Source: Myxococcales bacterium 68-20 (GTDB lineage: Bacteria > Myxococcota_A > Polyangia > Polyangiales > Polyangiaceae). Taken from it: DNA of 64,000 nucleotides. The stretch's first letter is position 1, and each line of letters starts with the position of its first letter. The stretch covers positions 201,441-265,440 of the forward strand of contig MKVQ01000001.1 of NCBI GenBank assembly GCA_001899635.1, read 5' to 3'. Below are positions 1 to 9,233 of the stretch, in pieces. The position numbers and the translations under genes are program-made. The notes under the pieces are model-generated. The model did no database searches, was not told where the DNA came from, and worked only from the letters and a program-made list of their open reading frames with translations.

Positions 1-335
1 CTTGGCCGAGGGTGTTCTCTCCCCAGCAGGCGACCTTGCCATCCGCCGCGCGCACCCCGCACGTGTGATTCCCGCCCGCCGCCACGCTCGTGAACGCCTC
101 CGCGCTCGGCCCCGCCGGCGCTTGGCCGCCGCTGTTGTATCCCCAGCAGACGACCTTGCCATCCGCCGCGCGCACCGCGCACGTGTGGTAGTAGCCCGCC
201 GCCACGCTCGTGAACGCCTCCGCGCTCGGCCCCGCCGGCGCTTGACCGTTGCCGTTGTATCCCCAGCAGACGACCTTGCCATCCGCCGCGCGCACCCCGC
301 ACGTGTGAGACGCGCCCGCCGCCACGCTCGCGTAC
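1..335. repeat. 120-bp tandem repeat inside the RCC1 gene
   Basis: Nearly identical 120-bp units start at 1, 121 and 241 (the last is partial). They encode successive RCC1 blades in one frame and differ at only a few positions. This suggests recent unit duplication or gene conversion within the coding sequence. The array may continue left of the window. Confidence 0.9.
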
Positions 336-1291
336 ACGGTTGGCTGCGCGGACGCGGCGCTCGAGACCCCCTCCGCCCACGGGGACGACGCGCGCGCGCG
401 GAAGTAGCGAGGCTCCGTGACCGACGACGTCGCGTCGAACCACACGCGCCCCGTCACGTTCGGGAGATCGCTGTAGCCCCCGTCCGTCGTCCCCGACGAG
501 CGCTGCCACTGGATCGCCAAGAGCTCCAGCCGTCCCACCGCCCGCTTCCCCGTCGCCGGTGCCGATGCGTCGCTCGCGACGTGCCCGGCGCGCGCGCGCA
601 CGCGATACGTCCGGCTCGGCATCGCCCCCACCGTCGGCTCCGCCGGCAGCTCCAGCCGGAGCGCCGAGCGCGCGTCGTCGGGCGTCACCTGCGGTGCTCC
701 GAGGCCCACCGCTGCACGGGGCGCGTCCGCGTCCTCGTACGTCAGCTTCAACCCCGCCGACTTCCACGTAGCGCCCTCGTCGAGGGTCACCTCGTAGTCC
801 GTCACCTCTGCAGACCGACTGCCCGTCGCCGGCTCCGACGCGCGGCTCGTCGACTCTCCGCGCACCGCCGCCACCGTGTACGCGTGGCTCGACGCCTTCC
901 CGTCCACTCCTGACGGCTTCCACGTCACCGTCACCCCCGCCTCGCTCGTCCCGTCGCTCGCGGTCACGTCCAGCGGCGGCGCGAGGGCCGCCGCCCCGGC
1001 TCCCGTGTCGTCGTAGCTCGTCGCGGTCCCCGCCACCCTCGCGAGCTCGCCGCCATCCCGGTACACGACGTACGCCGTTACGCCCGGCCCGGGCGACGGC
1101 GACCACGTCACGCGCACACGTGCTGGATCGTCCGTCGTCGCGCGAACGTCGCGAGGCGCCTCGACGTCGCCAGCGTCGCGCCCCACCTCCGGGCCCGCTT
1201 CGATGGGGCCATCACTTCCGCATCCGACAACCAGCGGCAGCGTGACGGCCAGCACCGTCAGCACGCGTGACACGCTTCCCATCGTCGTCAT
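1..1291 (-). CDS. RCC1-repeat lipoprotein, C-terminus off the left edge
   Basis: The minus-strand frame stays open from the ATG at 1291 to the window edge, so the 3' end is missing. A GGAGGG ribosome site lies about 8 nt upstream. The N-terminus is a lipoprotein signal with lipobox LVVGC. Two stretches resembling fibronectin type III domains follow (TWSPSPGPGVTAY and TWKPSGVDG). Then come at least three 40-residue RCC1-type repeats of the form HTCGVRAADGKVVCWG. RCC1 repeats fold as a beta-propeller. The protein is probably outer-membrane anchored or exported; its ligand is unknown. High confidence on the repeat family, none on function. Confidence 0.85.
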   Translation of the reverse strand, partial: MTTMGSVSRVLTVLAVTLPLVVGCGSDGPIEAGPEVGRDAGDVEAPRDVRATTDDPARVRVTWSPSPGPGVTAYVVYRDGGELARVAGTATSYDDTGAGAAALAPPLDVTASDGTSEAGVTVTWKPSGVDGKASSHAYTVAAVRGESTSRASEPATGSRSAEVTDYEVTLDEGATWKSAGLKLTYEDADAPRAAVGLGAPQVTPDDARSALRLELPAEPTVGAMPSRTYRVRARAGHVASDASAPATGKRAVGRLELLAIQWQRSSGTTDGGYSDLPNVTGRVWFDATSSVTEPRYFRARASSPWAEGVSSAASAQPTVYASVAAGASHTCGVRAADGKVVCWGYNGNGQAPAGPSAEAFTSVAAGYYHTCAVRAADGKVVCWGYNSGGQAPAGPSAEAFTSVAAGGNHTCGVRAADGKVACWGENTLGQ

Positions 1292-1419
1292 GTCTCTCTA
1301 TCCCTCCAGCCAATACGTCGACGCTCGACGAACAGGCGATCGCGGCGCTCTCAGACACGAACCCGTCACGTTTCGGAGCCGGTGCAACGCGGCACCGTAT
1401 CCGATGCCCTCCGCGCTCG

Positions 1420-1735
1420 CCACGGCGCTGTACGCGCCGATCGGCTCTCCCGACGGCTACCGCGCGGGCCGCTGCGCAACCGCCGCGTATCGCTCTGACC
1501 TTTCGGCCATCTGGACGGGGGAGAAGATGGTTCTTTGGGGTTGCCCAGACGCGCAGCGATGCACCGCCGACAATGCGAAGCGACGGCGCCCTCTACGATC
1601 CCGTCGCGGATCGGTGGACGTCGATGACCTCGGTCGGTGCCCCGCTGCCGCGATGGTCGCATTCGGCGCTATGGACCGGGAAGGTCACCGTCGAGACGGT
1701 GCCGTGGGCGGCCGGCAAGATGCACGCGACCCATG
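1420..1735 (+). pseudogene. Kelch-repeat protein remnant, frameshifted
   Basis: Two Kelch-like stretches occur in different frames. SAIWTGEKMVLWG lies near 1500-1540, and ALYDPVADRWTSMTSVGAP followed by WSHSALWTG lies near 1590-1680. A real Kelch protein would carry both in one frame, so there is a frameshift at about 1550. No start region or full propeller is present. It is a fragment of a Kelch-domain protein, with no likely product. Confidence 0.6.
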
Positions 1736-1775
1736 CTGTATCACCCGCTCGGCGACCTACCACGAACCACGTGGC

Positions 1776-1976
1776 TCACCCACAGATTCTGCTCACGAGC
1801 CGGAAGCCCGCCCGCACGTCGTCTCGCGTTTGACGTCGCCCTAGCCAGGGAGCCAGGGCAACGTTCCCGGGGATGTCCCAGTCGACGCGAGCGGCGAACA
1901 AGCTCGTGATCGCCTCGAGGTCCCGATGCGCGAGCGCCTCGGAGAAACGGTCTGCCATCGCTTTCGTTGGCAGCAT
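1776..1976 (-). pseudogene. NTF2/SnoaL-like protein, N-terminal remnant
   Basis: The sequence reads ADRFSEALAHRDLEAIT, then LFAARVDWDIPGNVALAPWLGRR. This matches the start of NTF2-like (SnoaL/ketosteroid-isomerase fold) proteins. The frame stops after about 60 residues, half the usual 120-140, and the C-terminal half is missing. It lies divergently upstream of a TetR gene. Such pairs often have the regulator controlling the neighbour, but this neighbour is broken. Confidence 0.5.
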
Positions 1977-2005
1977 GTGCAAGGAGTCCGTTCGCGCGCG
2001 TTGCG

Positions 2006-2090
2006 TCAGTGCATGGGAGCCGCGTCCACGAATCCCGCGACGGTCTGAAGTCGGCCGTCTTCCGCGACGATCGCGAAGCCGGTGGCGTCC
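2006..2090 (-). pseudogene. possible NTF2-like C-terminal scrap
   Basis: A minus-strand frame ends with FAIVAEDGRLQTVAGFVDAAP before a stop. This resembles the last strand of an NTF2-like protein. It sits upstream of the N-terminal remnant, so the two pieces are in the wrong order to be a single frameshifted gene. It may be debris of a second paralogue. Weak call. Confidence 0.3.
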
Positions 2091-2244
2091 GTCGTTGATC
2101 GTCTGCTCCCGCATCGAGCGGCGATGTGTCGGTATCCGAGGTCTTCCCCGTTGCTTCGCTCCTTGGCGCGAGCGCCTCCGCGCAAGCGAGGGAAAATCGA
2201 CTTACGGGGCGGCATCGACACCGCGCCGCTTGACGCCTGGTTGA

Positions 2245-2266
2245 TTGCATGATGACCATCATGCAA
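2245..2266. promoter_or_regulatory. 22-bp palindrome, likely TetR operator
   Basis: Perfect 10-bp arms (TTGCATGATG and CATCATGCAA) are separated by two bases. The right arm ends on the A of the ATG I chose for the adjacent TetR gene, and the site lies between it and the divergent NTF2-like remnants. Size and symmetry fit a TetR dimer site, suggesting autorepression. This is inference from sequence symmetry and position. Confidence 0.65.
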
Positions 2267-2880
2267 TGGCTCGGTACCCCGCGGGGCACAAGGAAGAGGT
2301 TCGCAAGCGCATCGTCGACGAGGCGGCGGCGGCGTATCGCGAGCATGGGCTCGAGGGAATCGGGATTCAGTCGCTCATGCGTCGGCTCGGGCTCACGCAT
2401 GGCGGCTTCTATGTGCATTTCCCCGATCGCGAGGCGCTCATCGTGGCGGCGCTGGCGCGGGCCGGCGAGCTGGCGGTGGCGCGGTTCCGGTCGGACGCGC
2501 GCGGCGAGGTCGTGTCGTTCGCCGAGTTCACGAAGCGATATCTGAGCGCGGAGCATCGTGATCAGCCGGGCGCGGGCTGTCCGGTCACCGCGCTGGCGCC
2601 GGCGGCGTATCGTCAGCCGGAGCCCGTACGAAGCGCAGTCGCGCTCGCCGCGAGCGGCTTTCTGGATAACGTCGGTCGCGCGATGGCAGTGGACGACGAG
2701 CCCAAGCTCAAGCCCAAGAAGCGGGGGGCGGCGCTGTCCGACGAGGCGATCGCCGTGGGCTGCGTGCTCATCGGGTCGCTCGTGCTCGCGAGGGCGCTCG
2801 GCGATACGCCGCTCTCGGCGCGCGTGCTCGCGGTGGGAAGACGAATCGTGCGTTCGCTGCAATCGGAGGAAATCGAATGA
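2266..2880 (+). CDS. TetR/AcrR family transcriptional regulator
   Basis: The N-terminal helix-turn-helix is at about residues 10-55 (GIGIQSLMRRLGLTHGGFYVHFPDREAL), with the usual FYxHFxxREAL signature. A helical ligand domain follows. I chose the ATG at 2266; an in-frame TTG at 2245 lies inside the palindrome. The stop codon overlaps the downstream beta-ketoacyl synthase start (ATGA), so the two are translationally coupled. The effector is unknown. An acyl compound or an NTF2-protein substrate is possible, given the neighbours. Confidence 0.85.
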   Translation: MARYPAGHKEEVRKRIVDEAAAAYREHGLEGIGIQSLMRRLGLTHGGFYVHFPDREALIVAALARAGELAVARFRSDARGEVVSFAEFTKRYLSAEHRDQPGAGCPVTALAPAAYRQPEPVRSAVALAASGFLDNVGRAMAVDDEPKLKPKKRGAALSDEAIAVGCVLIGSLVLARALGDTPLSARVLAVGRRIVRSLQSEEIE

Positions 2881-4133
2881 GACGAGTCGTGGTCACCGGG
2901 ATGGGCGTCGTGTCACCGCTGGGCGTCGGCGTCGAACGCTCCTGGAAAGCCCTTGTCGAGGGGCAATCGGGAATTCGTCGAATCGAGAGTTTCGACGTCA
3001 GCGACATTCCCACCAAGATCGCCGGACAAGTTCCGCGCGGTGAAGGCGCAGGAGAATTCAATCCACTCTCCCTTGGGCCCGCCAAGGAATTGCGAAGACT
3101 CAGCGACTTCATCCTCTTCGCCATGGCGGCGACGCGGGAGGCGGTCGACCACGCGGGCTGGCGACCCACCGAGGAGTCGGAGCTCGAACGCACGGGCGTC
3201 CTCATTGGGTCGGGTATCGGTGGCGTTTCGCTGATTGCGGAGAATGCCATCAAGCTCGAGAAAGACGGTCCGCGGCGCATTTCGCCTTACTTCATTCCCG
3301 CGAGCCTCATCAACGAAGCGTCGGGTGTGGTGTCGATCGAATACGGGTTTCGAGGCCCGAATCACTCGGTCGTCACTGCCTGTGCCACGGGCGCTCACGC
3401 CTTGGGCGACGCGGCACGGCTCATTGCCATCGGCGACGCCGACGTCATGATCGCGGGCGGCACCGAGGCGGCCACCTGCCGACTGACACTCGCGGGCTTC
3501 TCCCTGATGCGTGCGATTTCGACGTCGTTCAACGACCGTCCGAACGAAGCGTCACGCCCGTGGGATCGCGACCGCGATGGCTTCGTCATCGGCGAGGGCG
3601 CCGGCATGGTCGTCCTCGAAGAGCTCGAACACGCCCGCAAACGCGGCGCGAACATCCTCGCGGAGCTCACCGGCTACGGTCTCTCCGGTGACGCCCACCA
3701 CGTCAGCGCCCCCGATCCCCACGGGGATGGCGCCCGCCGCGCGATGAAGGCCGCCCTCGAGCGCGCGCGCCTCTCACCCGACGCCATCGACTACATCAAC
3801 GCCCACGCCACCTCGACGCCCGTTGGCGACCCGGTCGAGATCGAGGCCGTCAAAACGCTCTTCGGCGACCACGCCCGCGCACTCTCGATGTCCTCCACCA
3901 AGTCCGCCACCGGCCACCTCCTCGGCGCTGCCGGTGCGGTGGAAGCTATCTTCGCCATCATGGCCCTCCGCGAAGGCATCGTCCCGCCGACCCTGAACCT
4001 TCATTCCCCCGACGAAGGCTGCGACCTCGACCTCGTCCCGCGCGAAGCCAAACGCCGCTCACTCCGCCACGTCCTCTCGAACTCCTTCGGCTTCGGCGGC
4101 ACGAACGCCGCGGTGGTCTTCAGCCCGGCGTGA
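2877..4133 (+). CDS. fabF: beta-ketoacyl-ACP synthase II (KAS II)
   Basis: At 418 residues this is the normal length for FabF. It catalyses decarboxylative condensation of malonyl-ACP with an acyl-ACP in fatty acid elongation. The catalytic triad is visible: Cys169 in VTACATGAHAL, His310 in NAHATSTPVGD, and His347 in SATGHLLGAAGA with Lys342. The N-terminal RRVVVTGMGVVSPLG is typical. It is not in a fab operon but coupled to a TetR gene by a 4-bp overlap, so it may be a secondary, regulated synthase rather than the housekeeping copy. The symbol is by family. Confidence 0.9.
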   Translation: MRRVVVTGMGVVSPLGVGVERSWKALVEGQSGIRRIESFDVSDIPTKIAGQVPRGEGAGEFNPLSLGPAKELRRLSDFILFAMAATREAVDHAGWRPTEESELERTGVLIGSGIGGVSLIAENAIKLEKDGPRRISPYFIPASLINEASGVVSIEYGFRGPNHSVVTACATGAHALGDAARLIAIGDADVMIAGGTEAATCRLTLAGFSLMRAISTSFNDRPNEASRPWDRDRDGFVIGEGAGMVVLEELEHARKRGANILAELTGYGLSGDAHHVSAPDPHGDGARRAMKAALERARLSPDAIDYINAHATSTPVGDPVEIEAVKTLFGDHARALSMSSTKSATGHLLGAAGAVEAIFAIMALREGIVPPTLNLHSPDEGCDLDLVPREAKRRSLRHVLSNSFGFGGTNAAVVFSPA

Positions 4134-4163
4134 CTATAGCGGTGCTCACTTGGAGTGACCTCC

Positions 4164-4200
4164 GATTCACGCCCGCCCGTTGGGCGAGCGGGCGTGAATC
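4164..4200 (+). terminator. strong hairpin after the KAS II gene
   Basis: A 13-bp perfect inverted repeat (GATTCACGCCCGC and its complement) encloses 11 nt. It lies 31 bp after the stop of the KAS II gene. It lacks a following T-run, so intrinsic termination is uncertain; it could also protect the mRNA 3' end. Confidence 0.5.
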
Positions 4201-4250
4201 TCCGGTCAAAGCGAGTACGTGTGAGCCGACCGCTTCGAGCTTTCAGGATC

Positions 4251-4269
4251 GGCGCAACTGAGTTGCGCC
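4251..4269 (+). terminator. second hairpin downstream of the KAS II gene
   Basis: GGCGCAACT and its complement surround a single G. No T-run follows, only TTAGTC. It is a possible back-up terminator or simple palindrome; weak. Confidence 0.3.
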
Positions 4270-5142
4270 TTAGTCGCTCCGTTGCCGAGGCGGAAGGGAC
4301 GACGCGGGGCTCCATTGGTGAGTGCAGCGCGATATCCGATTTCCGAACGTCGGAAGCTTCGAAGCGGTGGCCGGGTTCGCCCGATGGTTAGTCGAGCTCC
4401 GGCATCAGGTGATCGAGTGGAGCGCGTTTGGATGTCTCGTCATTGAAGCTCGTCGTGAATGTCGGCCACGACGTGATGGATGCGCGACGCGAGCCATCTG
4501 CGATGGGGTGCGCGAGAGTGTTGCGTTGCCCACGAGGTCTTCGATGCGGTGCCTCGAACGCGCGAGTCCGTGTGTACGCGTGGTACCGCGAGTGGACGGA
4601 GGTGGCGCGCGCGACCATCAAGCGCCGCGACTACCTCATTCGTCTCGGCCTCGCTTCGAGGCGGGCGCCCTCGGACGGCAAGGACACCGTCGCGCCGGAT
4701 ACCGGTGGCGGAGCGGACCCAGTCGACGGCTGACGGACGCATCAACGTGCGGCGTCGGACCGCGAAGGAGCGCCGATCCGGCTCCCGGCGCCGCCGCGAG
4801 AGCCTCCTGCGTGACCGAGAGGCCGTTGGCCTCCGACCGGAAGCCTTCCGGAGCAGTCCGGGTGGCCTCCGACGCGCTAATGAGGCTTTCGAATCCATGA
4901 CTTGGGCCATCCGTCGCGCACCGGAGGGCGCTCCGGGCGCGCCTCCGGGCCTGAATTTCGCGTCGACGGCGTGGGCGCTCGCGCCGGAAGGGCGCGGGGA
5001 GGCGTCGGAAGCCTTGGGGGCGCGTCGGAAGCTCTGTCCGCCGCCGAGCGACCGCGGACTCACGGCGCGAGGCCGTTCATCGCTGTGCTCATCGCGCTCT
5101 CGGCCCGTGCTGTCGGAGCCACGGTGCTGCCTCGCTCCGGCC
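4270..5142. other. gap without recognisable genes
   Basis: The open frames here are arginine-rich or low-complexity on both strands and none matches a family I know. Short GC-rich stretches around 4840-5040 contain repeated TCCGG words. I see no promoter or RNA gene I would support. Confidence 0.5.
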
Positions 5143-8100
5143 TCAGTACTTCGTGCCCTGCCGGATGACCTCGTAGAACTGCTCGAGGCCGCTCTGCGGG
5201 TCGACGAGGAATTCGGCCACGTTCCTGCTGACCGACGCGTAGTCCTTCTGCTGGAGGGTGCCGTCGTACTCCTCGGTCGGATCTTCGCGGTTCACCTCCG
5301 CGATGACGTCGATGAGGACCTCGAGCGGTGCCTGCCCCTTGAACTCGCCGTCCTTGATCGGCGTCACGAGCTTGCCGAGCACCGAGGCGAGGACCTGATT
5401 CGGGTCGACCTCGTTCCGGCAGATCTCCTTCCCGTCTTTGTCGAAGTACTTGCCGCTCATGCGGGCGAGGAGCGCCATCTGAGCGTCGACCAGGCTCTTC
5501 TGGGTCAGCTTGCCCTTCGCGTCGTATTTCGAGCCGTCCACCGCGGCGGCGAGCACCTTGTAGAGCGGCACGAGGTTCTCGTCGTCACGGAGGACCTGCA
5601 CCATGTCGTTCGCGGACGCGAGGACGTTCGCGAGGGCGTCGTTCTTCGAGCTCGAGTCGAGGAGATACTCCATGAGCTTCTCGGTCTCGCGGCGGCCCTC
5701 CGGATCCTCGCGGAGTGCATCCATCATGTCGATCCCCGCGGTCATGAGCGGGCCGGCCATCGACTCCTCGGCCTTCTTCGCCAGCTCCTCGCGCGCCCAG
5801 GCGCACTTCTCGTAGGGTGGAACGAAGGACTTCGGGCAGTGTGCCCACAGCTGCGCGCGGAGCATGTCGACGATGACCGGCGTCATCTTGGCGATGCTGG
5901 GATTGGCGAACGCGGAGTTCGACTTGATCCCCGTCGTGCCGAGGAACTGATCGACGAGCTGCGAGCGGGCGCGACGCCAGTTGGCGCGGCGCTCCTTGTC
6001 GTTCGGGTTCTGCTCCTCGTACTTGTCGAACGCGAGGTCGATCGCGAAGAGCGCGTTCGTCAGGAGGTAGGCCGGCGTCACCTGCGGGACGGTGGTGCCG
6101 TCATTGCGCTTGGTCGTCGTCTGGCCGTTGCGATCGGTGAGCTTGATCGATTTGGCGTAGTCCGGGTCGAGCGCCGCTCGCGCGGCCTGCGCCGCCACGT
6201 CGATGCCGCTGATCGTCTTCACGCCGGCTGCGGTGCAGGCGCCGGTCGCGTCGGTCTCGGTGCAGGTCTTGACCGGCAGGTTCTCGAGCGCCTTGGTGAG
6301 CTCGCTCAGGGCAGGCACGACGTCGGTGGCGAAGGCCTCGGCGATGAGGCCCTCGTAGGAGCCCATGTTCTCGCGCGTGCACTGCTTGTTGTCGGGGAGG
6401 CGGCACTCGTCGACCGTGGTCTCCTGGCCCCCGTAGCGGCGGTAGATCGCCGACGCGAGCTCGATGAAGAGGTCCTCGCGGTTGTGCTTGGCGAACGCGC
6501 CGACGAGCGGCTTCATCGCCGTGTAGAAGCCGAAGTGCTCCCAGGTGAAGATCGTGCTCTTCCCGCGCTCCTGGAGCCACTGTCCCGACGGGCAGTTGCG
6601 GAGACCGCGGACCTTGCCGTCGGAGCGGGCGTCGGGCGCCTCCGGCATCGGGTCGTCGATGACGCGCTCGGGGCACACGCTCGAGCCCATGAAGTCACCC
6701 GAGAGGTCCTGGATGAACGTCTTCGTCTTCGGGTTCTTCGTGTCGTTCCTCGTGTCGAAGAAGACGAGGCGGTTCAGCCACTGAGGTGTCGGCGTGAGGT
6801 TCCGGTTGTTGCCGGTGTCGACGAAACCGAGGAGCCCGCTCGACTCCTCGAGCAGAGTGGTCGTCGCGGCGCCGATCCCGACGATGCCGGTGCGGAGGAG
6901 GTTGTTGCGCAGGTACATCGCGCCGCGCTTGTTCGGCTTCGTGTCGGGATCGTACTGCCAGGCCTCCGCCATCACGTCGACGTAGTAGGCGGCGAGGTCT
7001 TCGATCTTGAAGACCTCGCACTCCTTGTAGGTCCCGGTGATGGGCATCGTCACGTTGATGCCCGCGAGCTTCGCGTGCACCCTCGCGCCGGGCTTGTTGC
7101 AGGCGGTGACGCCGGAGGTGTCGCTGATGAGACCGAGGAAGCGGAAGAGCGCGCTCCGGTTCTTGCCGGTGTAGGGCGTAGCGCGGTCGACCGGCGTCTT
7201 CAGCTCGGCCTTCGATTTGGTCGTGACGTTCCAGGCCGGGCCGTTGATGTCGTTCTCGTCGTAGGTGACCTCGTCCTTGAACTGGGCGTACTTCGAGAAG
7301 ATCGTGCCGAGCTGCTGCGTCTCGGGGGCGGCGAGGGCCCGGAGGAGGTCCTCGAGCAGGCCCGGCTCCTTCGCCAGCTTGGCCATGATCTCGAGGTTCT
7401 CGTCCCAGAACGTCGAGGTGCGGGGGATCGACGCCTCCGGGTGTTCTTTCGCGATGTCGAACGCGGTGTTTAGCGCGCCGGTGAGCCGTGCCATCGGCTT
7501 CGAGCTCGTCGTGAAGAGCTCCTTCACCATTGCGAGCGTCGCGTCGGCGCTCTTGTCGCCGAGGATGGCGCCCATCGCGTAGACGAGGTCGAGCATCGGC
7601 GAGTCCTTGGTGCGGATGCCGTCGTACTCGATCGACTTGTTCTCGTACTTCTTCGACCGGGTCTCGCGCGGACCCATGACGACCGGAAGGCCTCCCATCA
7701 TGTCCATGAGCGTCTCGTGCTTCGCCTCCGGGTCGGAGTTCACGAGCGGCTTCATGTCCTTCATCATCTGCGCGGCGAAGGTGCGGCTCGTGTCGATGTA
7801 CTCGTAGAGCAGCCCATCACCGACGGTGACTCGGTCGTACTTGTCCCGCTTCGCTTCGGGCGAGTTCGGGTACGAGAAGGGCGATGGCGCGACCGAGCCG
7901 TTCGACGTCTTGAAGCGACCGACCGCATCGACGTCGGGGAGGCCGTCCTTGTCGGCGTCGATGAACGGCGAGGGGACGGCTCCGCCGCGGATCATGGCGT
8001 AGCCGCGCGAGTCACGGCGGACGATGAAGCGTGGGCTGCCGCTGACGAAGGCGTCGTCCTCGGCGTAGAGCACCTCCTGCATCATCTCGAGGTTGTCGCG

Positions 8101-9129
8101 CGGTCGCGAGATGACGACGCGTCCGGCGCCGTCCGTCTTGACCGTGAGCAGCTTCGGTTTCGGGTCAGCCTTGGCCGCGAGGAACTCCTCGTGGGCGACC
8201 TCGAGCATCTTGTTGAGCGCGTGATTGCCGGGGCCGGCGATCGGGATGCGGTTGCCGTCGGCGTCGCGCTGCGGGCTCGGCTCGTACGGCTGCGAGTCGG
8301 CCGAGAGCAGGCGGAGGCTAGCGTTGGCGAAGTCGCGGAGGCCGGGGTACGCGACGACGGGCCGGGCGGTGCCGAGCGCGGTGTCGATCGGGCGATAGCC
8401 CTGGCGCGCGCTGATGCGCTGCCACGCTTCCTGCGCCTCGGTGTCCTTCTCGAACTGGGTGATCACCTGCGCGAGCGACCCGGTCGAGTGCGGGAGCGTC
8501 CCGTCGTTGTAGAGGTCGCCCATCCGGCCGAGCATGTCGGCGAGGGCGTCGACGAGCAGGCCTTCGCCGCTCTTCTTCGGGGCGTCGCAGGACTTCGTCG
8601 GGTCGGCGTTGTCGAGGTCCTTGATCGCGATCTTCTCGTCGCCCGGGAACGTCGCGTCGAAGGCGCGGATGAGATCGTCGCGGCGACGCGCTAGCGCCTC
8701 GATCCGTCCGGTCGCCTTCTTGCGGTCCGCCCGCTGCTTCTCGACGCTGACGGGCTTGCCGTTCTCGTCGACGAGGCCGACCGCGATCGGCGGCAGCTTC
8801 GACTCGTCGACGGTGTCGGCGAAGTCCCCGCTGAACGGTTTGTGGCAGATGTCGCGGAACGAAGCGCCCGAGAGGTCCTCGCGGAGCGCTTGAGCGGAGA
8901 CGCGGTCGCAGATGACCCCGAACATCTCCTGGCCGACGGAGGCTCGCTTCGGAAGCGTGCGCTCGGTGTCGAACTCATGGCAACCGGGCGCGAGGGAGCT
9001 GAGCGCCGCGAGGCCGACCACGCCGATCCGAAGGAGTCGCGCGAGGCTGACGCAGCGCGGCGACGTGAGCCGCTGCCGGTGCGCGTGGATGTGCTGACGC
9101 GGATAGCTGGAGGATCGGCTCTCATCCAT
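5143..9129 (-). CDS. giant lipoprotein of unknown function (about 1328 aa)
   Basis: A signal peptide ends at a lipobox (SSLAPGC), so the product is an exported lipoprotein. It is mostly globular, with no repeats or membrane spans. Two Asp-rich loops (DADKDGLPDVDAVG and NREDPTEEYDG) could bind calcium. Cysteines are sparse and mostly lie in short pairs. The frame extends to 9213, but that start would leave only 20 bp to the divergent glmU. I therefore prefer the ATG at 9129, which leaves room for promoters. Large lipoproteins like this are common in myxobacterial genomes. I do not recognise a catalytic domain. Confidence 0.75.
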   Translation of the reverse strand: MDESRSSSYPRQHIHAHRQRLTSPRCVSLARLLRIGVVGLAALSSLAPGCHEFDTERTLPKRASVGQEMFGVICDRVSAQALREDLSGASFRDICHKPFSGDFADTVDESKLPPIAVGLVDENGKPVSVEKQRADRKKATGRIEALARRRDDLIRAFDATFPGDEKIAIKDLDNADPTKSCDAPKKSGEGLLVDALADMLGRMGDLYNDGTLPHSTGSLAQVITQFEKDTEAQEAWQRISARQGYRPIDTALGTARPVVAYPGLRDFANASLRLLSADSQPYEPSPQRDADGNRIPIAGPGNHALNKMLEVAHEEFLAAKADPKPKLLTVKTDGAGRVVISRPRDNLEMMQEVLYAEDDAFVSGSPRFIVRRDSRGYAMIRGGAVPSPFIDADKDGLPDVDAVGRFKTSNGSVAPSPFSYPNSPEAKRDKYDRVTVGDGLLYEYIDTSRTFAAQMMKDMKPLVNSDPEAKHETLMDMMGGLPVVMGPRETRSKKYENKSIEYDGIRTKDSPMLDLVYAMGAILGDKSADATLAMVKELFTTSSKPMARLTGALNTAFDIAKEHPEASIPRTSTFWDENLEIMAKLAKEPGLLEDLLRALAAPETQQLGTIFSKYAQFKDEVTYDENDINGPAWNVTTKSKAELKTPVDRATPYTGKNRSALFRFLGLISDTSGVTACNKPGARVHAKLAGINVTMPITGTYKECEVFKIEDLAAYYVDVMAEAWQYDPDTKPNKRGAMYLRNNLLRTGIVGIGAATTTLLEESSGLLGFVDTGNNRNLTPTPQWLNRLVFFDTRNDTKNPKTKTFIQDLSGDFMGSSVCPERVIDDPMPEAPDARSDGKVRGLRNCPSGQWLQERGKSTIFTWEHFGFYTAMKPLVGAFAKHNREDLFIELASAIYRRYGGQETTVDECRLPDNKQCTRENMGSYEGLIAEAFATDVVPALSELTKALENLPVKTCTETDATGACTAAGVKTISGIDVAAQAARAALDPDYAKSIKLTDRNGQTTTKRNDGTTVPQVTPAYLLTNALFAIDLAFDKYEEQNPNDKERRANWRRARSQLVDQFLGTTGIKSNSAFANPSIAKMTPVIVDMLRAQLWAHCPKSFVPPYEKCAWAREELAKKAEESMAGPLMTAGIDMMDALREDPEGRRETEKLMEYLLDSSSKNDALANVLASANDMVQVLRDDENLVPLYKVLAAAVDGSKYDAKGKLTQKSLVDAQMALLARMSGKYFDKDGKEICRNEVDPNQVLASVLGKLVTPIKDGEFKGQAPLEVLIDVIAEVNREDPTEEYDGTLQQKDYASVSRNVAEFLVDPQSGLEQFYEVIRQGTKY

Positions 9130-9233
9130 CTCTGATCGACTAGACTCGGGCCCCGAGCCTACTCCCATCGAAACCTGCGACGCAGTCGCATAGAAGTCTC
9201 CGTCACCACTCATCGCTTAGCGAAAGGCGCGCC

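Noticed and set aside
2-913. Arginine-rich 303-aa plus-strand frame
   Set aside because: It is the complement of the RCC1 gene; the repeats make sense only on the minus strand.
4480-7473. 997-aa plus-strand frame
   Set aside because: It is the antisense of the giant lipoprotein, rich in Arg/Leu/Val as expected of shadow frames in GC-rich DNA.
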